Assembly (NCBI GenBank): GCA_003996215.1
Contig: QJPP01001842.1
Location: forward strand, 434,001 to 498,000
Origin: Jaltomata sinuosa
Taxonomy: Eukaryota; Streptophyta; Magnoliopsida; Solanales; Solanaceae
Length of the DNA: 64,000 bases
Direction of reading: 5' to 3'
Shown: positions 57,036-64,000 of the stretch, in pieces
Numbering within the stretch: the stretch's first letter is position 1
How the letters are laid out: every line of letters begins with the position of its first letter
The notes under the pieces: generated by a model
Told to the model about the DNA's origin: nothing
What the model saw: only the letters and a program-made list of their open reading frames with translations
Databases searched by the model: none
Position numbers and translations under genes: made by a program

Positions 57036-58924
57036 CTAGGTTTTCGTACACGGCTCATCAACATCTAGGGTCTTTTCAGACTCCGGTACTGCATTGGATG
57101 ATGCCCCACCTGTTTGGGCATGCACTCTTTCATGTCGCAGCTGCTCATCTACCACCGATCGCTGCTTCGCGACCTCTAACTCGTCCTCCTCAGCTGATAT
57201 ATTTTTGTGCTTCCTCTTCTTTGAATTCTTTACCCCACTTTCACCTGCTTGGGGTTCATTAATTTTTAGTGGCCGACCCATCAAATCCACTATCGTGGTT
57301 TCTTCGTCCAAGTCCATGAACTCCGAAGTCTCCTCATAAAGCGTTTTTTCTTGCTTGAGGACTGTGATATCATTTTTCACCTTCTTTAGCTCCGCATCAA
57401 ATCTCGCCAGGTCCGGGATGCTCATTTCGTTTAGCCTTGCATCCATCCGGGTTTCCATCGCATCGACCCTTGCGCGTAGCCCCTCAAATGGCTTCAGAGC
57501 CTCCCGTATTGCTTTATCAATGGTGGGTTTGAACAAGTCCGTCCAAGCGGCAATTCATTTATCCAACTGTTTCTGCTTTTGCACCATTTTAGCAAAATTT
57601 TGGGGGTTCATGTGATATTCTGGAGGTGGAGGAGGCCTTGCCGCTGTGCCAGAGCTTTCAGCAGTAGCTCTCATTGTCTGTGAAGTTTTTGGATCAAACA
57701 CCGCAAGTGGCATTTCTGTGCCTGATGGGGTGTCGGTTGCCTCGGAGGTAGTTGTGGTTGGCTCTTCGAAGATCTGAGGCTTATGAATCCTCATTTCAAA
57801 CTTAGTGTCATCCTTTGATTTGTCGATATTTTGCTTTGATGACGCTGTCACTTTATTATCAATACCATCCCATATCATCACCTTTGCACGCCTGCATAAC
57901 TCAGTCACTAGACACGGGAACGACAAAGAAGAAGTAGTTTTTATGGCCCTGGTCTGCATCTTATCTGCAATTATCATTCCGAAGTTGATGACGTACCCGT
58001 CTATCAAGCTTGCCACAAGGATGGCTCTTTCCTCATCCAAATTATTGTCTCCTCCTGTTGGAAATAACCTGAACCGCACAACCGCCCACCAAAACTTGGC
58101 TACGAAGCTTAGTGATTGCTTCGATATCTGTCCCCTCTGAGTTAGCCAAGATGGTGAGCCATCAGTCAATGTTCGGGCTAACACGGTCTCTGCGAGTAGG
58201 CGTTGGAAATCTTGTCATGAAACTCTGGCATATCAGGTAGAGGGATGTATTCAGGGCCAAAGAGGACTTTGTTGATCATTTCCCGTGAGATGTCCACTTG
58301 TTTACCCTGAACTGGCACCCTGTCCTGCCTTGGTGCTGATTTAACCCCTTTTCTTGGCTCACATTTGCTCTCCAATAGTGCCAAATAGTTGGCATAGAAT
58401 TCCCTGACTAGTTCTGGATAATAGAATCCCGGGGGTGAGCTCATCCACTCGAGCTGATACCTCTGAAACTGTGTCTGAAGAACTGGGTATTCAGGCAGAT
58501 ACGTGGTCATGATTTGCACTTCTTCAGCTATCGGTCTTTTGTGGCTTCTCGACATTATTTTGGTAAGACCATCAAGATAGTGCTTCTAAGCATCCTTAAA
58601 TGCCCACCGGATCGATTCTCTGTCCATGGGTGCACCCCCTGCAATTTTGGTAGTTTCAGGACCACCTACATCCTCCGGATTGGGGCTGGAGCTACCACTT
58701 TCATCCGATCCACTACCGCTCCCCGACTCACTGCTAGATGACCCACTCTCCTCTTCAGACTGGGAGACTTGGGTGGTTCTTCGTTTAGCTAGCCTAGTCT
58801 GGTAAATCGGGGCTTCAACTGCTTCTTCGTCGCTACTCGATTCATCAATTAGGGTCCGAGTTGTAGCGATCCTTTCTTTCTTCTTTTGTGCTTGACCGCG
58901 AGGCAATTGTTGTTTGGGGTCCAT
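57036..58924 (-). pseudogene. ORF3 of element F (plant transposon protein-like)
   Basis: The start is the ATG at 58924 (MDPKQQLPRG), seven bases after a splice-acceptor-like CAG. An acidic Ser-rich N-terminus (SGSGSGSDESGSSSP) precedes the domain shared with B: WMSSPPGFYYPELVREFYANYL, VQGKQVDISREMINKVLF, AKFWWAVVRFRLFPT and LVASLIDGYVINFGMIIAD. After a Thr/Pro-rich linker, the C-terminal part (ALKPFEGLRARVDAMETRM, LKKVKNDITVLKQEK) looks coiled-coil, and basic KKRKHK could be a nuclear signal. Breaks are a TAG at 58588, a frameshift near 58200 and a TGA at 57557. About 600 residues when counted through the breaks. Function unknown. Confidence 0.75.
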
Positions 58925-58928
58925 GTAC

Positions 58929-59401
58929 CTGCACGAGAACAAGTTCGAACACATGAGAAAAGGATATACTAAACTGTCTCCACTGTCTTGGAGGGACGGT
59001 ATGGGTGACGGTCAGTCACATGAGTGATGGACCGTCACACCGGCCGTCACTCTAAGACAGTGAATTGTTTCAACCTGATGGTTTAACTGACGGTTCGTCA
59101 ATGTGTGACGGGCCGTCATGCCAACCGTCAAGTTGAGACAGCGTGTTTCACTCTCTTTGAGGCATTTCCTCTTTGTGGGATTTGGTTTCCCAAAGTCACC
59201 ACCCATCATGTATTTGATCTCATGGGTTACTCAAGACTTCACCCATGTCACACTTATGATTTCAAACAACAATAACACCCTCTCATACCCAACAACATTT
59301 ACATTATCACAATTTCACAACTATACAAACCCAACAATTTCCTCCGATAATTCGTACGATGCTACTCAATAATTCCAATGAGGAAGAGTTTAGAATCATA
59401 C
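58929..59401 (-). other. Putative 5'-UTR intron before ORF3 of F
   Basis: Donor AAG/GTATGA at 59401 and acceptor TTCTCGTGCAG ending at 58929 frame 473 bp. A second cluster of TGACGGNCCGTCA motifs lies inside at about 58990-59140. B shows the same layout. Confidence 0.4.
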
Positions 59402-59960
59402 CTTGATTTTGTTAGTGAGAAGGAATCGCTATTCCCTTTTGATTTATGTGAACCGATGGACAACTAGCGGGAATTTGTTGGTTTCTTGCGTTTTGGACGA
59501 CTGTGGAGAAAGGACAATGGGGATGTGGGACTTGGGAGCGGGTTGTGGACTTGCTTGGGGAGAAGAGGATTATAGTTTAAATGGAGGGTTGGAGCTTGAG
59601 AGTATAATATGAGTGGGATGAAGGTGAAGATGATTTAATATATAACCAAGCGGGTCGGTTTGGTTTTGGGTCGGGTCGCCTAAAATTAAAAAAAAGACAA
59701 AAAAAACTTAACTGATGCGGTGGCCTGGTGTGATGGTTCGTCAACCACTTGACGGTCCGTCATTCATACCGTCAGTACCAAACAGTGGGTCTGAATATTT
59801 GTCAACATGTGATGCTCTGTGTGATGGGCCGTCGTAGGCGTGACGGTTCGTCAACTGGAACCGTCACTCGTAAACAGAATCATGCTGTTACTTCCACCTT
59901 TTTGTACCTGCACACTCAACGCACCAATTAACCAATTCTAACAAATCAAATCTTTCTAAG
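59402..59960 (-). promoter_or_regulatory. Putative internal promoter for ORF3 of F
   Basis: On the minus strand, palindromes (59870-59728: TTGACGAACCGTCA, TGACGGACCGTCA types) are followed by AGGCGACCCGACCC and TATATATTA (59644-59636). A C/T-rich leader without ATG-led coding potential runs to the donor at 59401. The order palindromes-TATA-leader copies that of the LTR. Confidence 0.45.
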
Positions 59961-59980
59961 ACCATAATACAACAACAATC

Positions 59981-60028
59981 TATGGGTAGCCTCACATACA
60001 GCGCCTGATTTAACGTCGCGGCACGACG
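59981..60028 (-). promoter_or_regulatory. Boundary hairpin cassette of F
   Basis: CGTCGTGCCGCGACG (60028-60014, minus) starts 16 bases after the integrase stop and matches B exactly. Fifteen bases later TATGTGAGGCTACCCATA (59998-59981) keeps the GAGGC core but has only a 4-bp outer stem. Confidence 0.7.
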
Positions 60029-60044
60029 CGGGTGTCTTGATTAC

Positions 60045-61290
60045 TCAGACTTCATCAAGATACACCAAAGACAGAATATGTACCTCCCCCGGGAGGCCCA
60101 AATATTGCTTTACCCTCTGCCCATTGGCTTTGAACAACTCACCATCTTTATTTTCGAGTTCGACCGCACCGGATGGGAACACTTGGTGTACTTTGAATGG
60201 TCCGGACCATTTGGATTTGAGTTTCCCGGGAAATAATTTGAACCTGGAGTTGAACAACAATACCAAGTCCCCAACCTTGAACTCCCTTTTCTGAATTTTC
60301 CTGTCATGGTACAGCTTCATTCGTTCCTTGTAGAGAGCGGATCTCTCATATGCTCGCAATCGGAACTCGTTCATCTCATTCAATTGTTCCAACCTTAGTT
60401 CCGATGCCTCTTTCCAACTGAGATTTAACTTTTTGAGCGCCCAAAGGGCCTTGTGCTCAAGTTCCACGGGCAAGTGACAAGCTTTACCAAAAACAAATTG
60501 GTAAGGAGACATACCTATTGGCGTCTTAAACGCTGTTCGGTACGCCCAGAGTGCGTCATCCAGCTTTCTCGCCCAATATCGCTGGTTCACATTCACAGAC
60601 TTAGCCAAGATCTCTTTAATTTCCCGGTTCGACACCTCGACTTGCCCACTGGTTTGGGGGTGATAAGGTGTGGCTACCTTGTGTTGCTTCACTCCATATA
60701 TTGCTAGAGCAGCCATGAACACCTTATTGCAAAAATGTGAACCTCCATCACTTATGATTGTGCGAGGGGTGCCAAACAGAGCAAAGATGTTCTTTTTAAA
60801 AATGCCACCACACTTCTCCCTTCATTATCGGCCAAAGCAACCGCCTCTACCCACTTTAAAACATAATCCACCGCTACCAAGATGTAACGGTTCCCATAAG
60901 AGCTTTCAAAAGGGCCCATGAAATCTATTCCCCATACGTCAAACAACTCAACTTCCAAAATAGTGGACATGGGTAGCTCTTGTCAGCGAGAGATTTCTCC
61001 TCTTCGTTGGCATTGATCACAAAACTTGGAAAATTCATATGAATCTTTCTGGATTGTCGGCCAATAATAACCACACTGTAAGATTTTTCGGGCGGTTCGA
61101 TTACCCGCATGATGTCCTCCAACTAGGGACGAATGGCAAGCTAGCAAGATGCTTGTCATTTCCACTTCCGGTACACATCTCCTCACTATATTGTCAGCAC
61201 ACAACCGGAATAAATACGGTTCATCCCAGAAAAACTTACTTGCATCATGGAGAAACTTCTTTTTCTGGTGGAAGTTCAAATCTTCCGGGA
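60045..61290 (-). pseudogene. Integrase of element F, nearly intact
   Basis: The HHCC finger lies at about 61150-61010 (CHSSLVGGHHAGN...FCDQCQ). A TGA at 60985-60983 follows GEISR. The core keeps the triad: Asp in WGIDFMGPF, Asp in ISDGGSHF and Glu in SGQVEVSNREIKEIL. A one-base frameshift in the T/A run near 60800 separates the first Asp from the second. From 60722 the frame is open to the stop at 60045. It includes the C-terminal motif FKVGDLVLLFNSRFKLFPGKL and no chromodomain, as is usual for Athila. Integrase inserts element cDNA. Confidence 0.9.
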
Positions 61291-63310
61291 TCATGTCACT
61301 CACCGCATAATTTGCGAAGTCAGCGTACCAAGGCACCATATCAAGTGACGCAGCCATCACCTGCTCATCCGGGAATGCATCATCAATCTCTGGTTCATCT
61401 ATAACGTTCTCTTCCCTCTCAAGCCTGGACAGATGATCCGCTACCTGGTTCTCACACCCTTTCCGATCTTTGACTTCAAAGTCAAATTCCTGCAACAATA
61501 GCACCCATCGGATTAGTCGAGGTTTTGCATCCTTTTTGGTCATTAGATACCTCAAGGCTGCATGATCTGTGTGCACCACCACTTTTGTACCAAGTAAGTA
61601 CGCTCTGAATTTCTCAAAAGCATATACAACAGCCAGCAGCTCCTGTTCTGTCACTATGTAGTTCTTTTGCACCCCATTCAATGCTTTACTAGCATAATAA
61701 ATGGGGTGAAAAAGTTTGTCCCGCTTCTGTCCTAGAACAGCTCCAAGTACCACACCACTCGCATCGCACATTACTTCGAACGGTTTGGACCAATCCAGGG
61801 CAATTATAATAGGAGCATCCACCAACTTTTCTTTCAGGCTCTCAAACGTCCTCAAACACTCAGCATCAAATACAAACTTAGTCTCCTTTTCAAGCAACCT
61901 GCACAGTGGGGTAGCAACCTTAGAGAAATCTTTAATGAATCTTCGGTAGAACCCGGCATGACCAAGAAAACTCCTCACACCCTTTACTGAAATGGGTGGA
62001 GGTAGTTTCTCGATGACTTCAATCTTGGCTCTATCCACCTCTAGACCTCTCATAGATATTTTGTGTCCTAATACAATGCCTTCTTTCACCATGAAATGGC
62101 ATTTCTCCCAATTCAGCACGAGATTTGACTCTTCACACCTTTGCAATGCCTGACCCAGATTAGCCAAGCAATCATCAAATGCATCACCCACTACCGAAAA
62201 GTCATCCATGAAGACTTCCAATGTGTTCTCCACCATATCAGAAAAGATAGACATCATGCATCTTTGGAATGTTGCAGGAGCATTGCAAAGACCAAAGGGC
62301 ATGCGTCAAAAAGCAAACGTACCATAGGGGCAGGTGAAAGTGGTCTTCTCCTGATCTTCTGGGGCGATAGATATTTGGTTGTATCCCGAATATCCATCTA
62401 AAAAGCAATACCAACCTCTTCCAGCTAATCTATCCAGCATCTGATCCATAAAGGGCATGGGGAAATGATCACGGAGAGTACAGGAGTTTAGCTTCCGGTA
62501 ATCCATACAGACTCGCCAGCCCGTGACAGGTCTTAATGGAATCAGCTCATTTTTGTCATTTGCTACCACAGTCATTCCTCCCTTCTTAGGAACACATTGC
62601 ACTGGGCTTACCCATTTGCTATCAGAGATTGGGTAAACCACTCCAGCATCGAGCCATTTGATGATCTCTTTCTTCACCACCTCTTGCATTAGCGGATTCA
62701 GTCTCCGCTGGTGCTCGGTGGTGGGAGTGCAATTTTCTTCTAGCTGTATCTTATGCATATAAATACCTGGTGGGATGCCAATAATATCTGCAATGGTCCA
62801 GCCGATTGCTCTCTTGTGTCTCCTCAGAGTGGATAATAACGCTTCAACTTGAGATTGCACAAGGTCTGTCGCGATGATTACAGGTAAGGTATCTTTGTCA
62901 CCCAAAAATGCATACTTTAGATGGCCTGGAAACTCTTTCAACTCTAATACCGGCTCTTCCTCAATAGAAGGCTTTGCAGGAGGTGTCAGTCTGTTCTTTA
63001 AATTGAGATCCAATTTCTTTGGGGCGTAACCATATGACCCCATTCCAACCACAACATTTACAATTTCCTCATAATCTTCGACGCCATCATCATCGAAGTT
63101 CATCATGACTGCTGCCAATATCTCTACAACAAGTCTCTCTTCAATAGAAACAATCACATCAGATTCTGCAACAACATCAATAACCGAGACGACATTCATG
63201 TCCCTCGGTTGCCTTATTGATCTGCACATATTAAACTTCACTACCTCGTCGTTCAACCTGAAAGTCAAATCATTGCTCTCCATATCTACTAATACTCTTC
63301 CGGTTGCCAA
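61291..63310 (-). pseudogene. Reverse transcriptase and RNase H of element F
   Basis: The N-terminal RT part has CMDYRKLNSCTLRDHFPMPF, DQMLDRLAGRGWYCFLDGYSGYNQI and GTFAF, then a single TGA at 62308-62306. Across it the frame continues with RMPFGLCNAPATFQRCM, the catalytic FMDDFSVVGD and FYRRFIKDFS. RNase H keeps all four acids: CDASGVVLGAV, TEQELLAVVYAF, HTDHAALRYL and NQVADHLSRL. The 439-residue open piece 62302-60983 is the longest coding stretch in the window. These enzymes copy element RNA into DNA. One stop is the only visible lesion in this part. Confidence 0.92.
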
Positions 63311-64000
63311 GAAGGGTCGTCCTAAAATAATAGGGACTTCAAAGTCTACCTAGCAGTCCAAAATCACGAAGTCTGCCGGAAATATGAACTTCCCCACCTT
63401 GACAAGTACATCATACAGAATACCAACCGGGCGTTTCACCGATCTGTCAGCCATCAATAATCTCATAGTCATCGGTTTGGGAGCTCCTAAGCCCAACTGC
63501 CGGTAGATGGCTAACGGCATCAAGTTTATGCTAGCCCCCAAGTCACAAAGAGCCTTTGCAAAGTTAAACTCCCCTATGGTGCAAGGAATAGTGAACGCAC
63601 CCGGGTCTTCTTTCTTTTGGACTAGCGACCTTGATGAAATGGCGCTACAATGGTGGAGGTTGTCTTCCGGTTCAAAACTTATCGACCTCTTCTATGTGAT
63701 CAAATCCTTCATGAACTTGGCATAACCGGGCATTTGTTCAAGCGCATCCACCAGAGGGATGTTAACTGATATCTGTTTTAGCATGGTCATGAAGTTCAGG
63801 AACTTGCTATCTTCCACTTTCTTCTTCAACCGTTGTGGGAAAGGAGGTGGTGGCCGAGGCATCATAGTTGGAAGTTTTTCAACTTCCTTGCTTTTATCCA
63901 TGAGCACTTGAGTAGCATCTTCTTCTGCACCTGGTTTTTCAACAGACACTTTCACACCCTCATCGACCATATTTTCAGCATCTACTAACTCATCTTTCTC
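63311..64000 (-). pseudogene. Gag C-terminus and protease of element F, cut by window end
   Basis: The frame is open from 64000 and holds a Pro-rich stretch (PRPPPPFPQRLKKK). FLNFMTMLKQISVNIPLVDAL and MPGYAKFMKDLIT follow, typical of the Athila Gag-protease junction. A TAG at 63694-63692 and another at 63352-63350 interrupt it. Between them lies the protease active-site segment ALCDLGASINLMPLAIY, with Asp-Leu-Gly, then VGKFIFPADFVILDC and, past the stop, VPIILGRPFLATG. The Gag core lies beyond the window. Confidence 0.85.

Larger units (their letters stand above)
54116..64000 (-). mobile_element. Element F: Athila-type Ty3/gypsy element, 5' end outside window
   Basis: Reading from the right end on the minus strand: gag C-terminus, protease, RT, RNase H, integrase, boundary hairpins, internal promoter-like region, ORF3, 3' noncoding region, purine tract, 3' LTR. 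It is the most intact element here: pol is broken by few stops and one frameshift. RT and post-integrase organisation match the Athila lineage. It inserted into J; the outer flank is TTACT (54111-54115). Confidence 0.9.

Noticed and set aside
57036..58924. ORF3 of F as a host gene
   Set aside because: It lies between integrase and the 3' LTR of an element, and B has a homologue in the same place, so it belongs to the element.
54116..64000. F as an infectious retrovirus with an env gene
   Set aside because: The late ORF has no signal peptide or membrane segment that I can see; it matches the putative plant transposon protein domain instead.

Overview
This window comes from a plant nuclear genome. 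It is repeat-rich heterochromatin, most likely from a dicot and probably a Solanaceae species. The species guess is inference from the overall look of the retroelements and cannot be proven without a search. I found no host gene, tRNA, rRNA or CRISPR array. Almost every base can be assigned to LTR retrotransposons nested in one another, called A to L here.

Layout. A (1-6437, minus) is a Ty3/gypsy Tekay/Del-like chromovirus cut by the window start; it sits in K (6438-7530, minus), the start of a Ty1/copia element. K borders the split LTR of L (pieces at 7531-9823, 34951-34996 and 47541-47925). Inside L lies B (9829-34945, plus, target duplication GTAAC), an Athila-like element with gag and a late ORF (ORF3) but no pol. 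B's gag is split by C (12199-21875, plus, Tekay-like), which holds remnant D (14331-17527). B is also hit by E (22837-28596, minus, target duplication ATGTG), a small element with one unrecognised zinc-knuckle ORF. Next comes G (34997-47535), a 3.9-kb solo LTR split by H (35446-44103, minus, a complete but decayed Tekay-like element). I (47926-51840, minus) is the truncated LTR and 3' region of another Tekay-like element. J (51841-54115, plus) is an LTR cut by F (54116 to the window end, minus), a fairly young Athila element with gag/protease, RT, RNase H, integrase and ORF3.

Insertion order read from the nesting: I contains L; L contains K, B and G; K contains A; B contains C and E; C contains D; G contains H; I also contains J, which contains F. 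The deepest chain is I>L>B>C>D.

Main novelties. (1) B, E and F share a two-hairpin cassette just after the stop codon of their first coding unit, with exactly 15 nt between the hairpins in all three, and another hairpin 18-22 nt from the 3' LTR. Stem sequences differ while pairing is kept. (2) In both B and F, ORF3 is preceded by what looks like its own promoter and a 5'-UTR intron. (3) Several unrelated LTR families carry clusters of palindromes with a common CGRNYCG core, mostly just upstream of a TATA box, and the same motifs recur upstream of ORF3.
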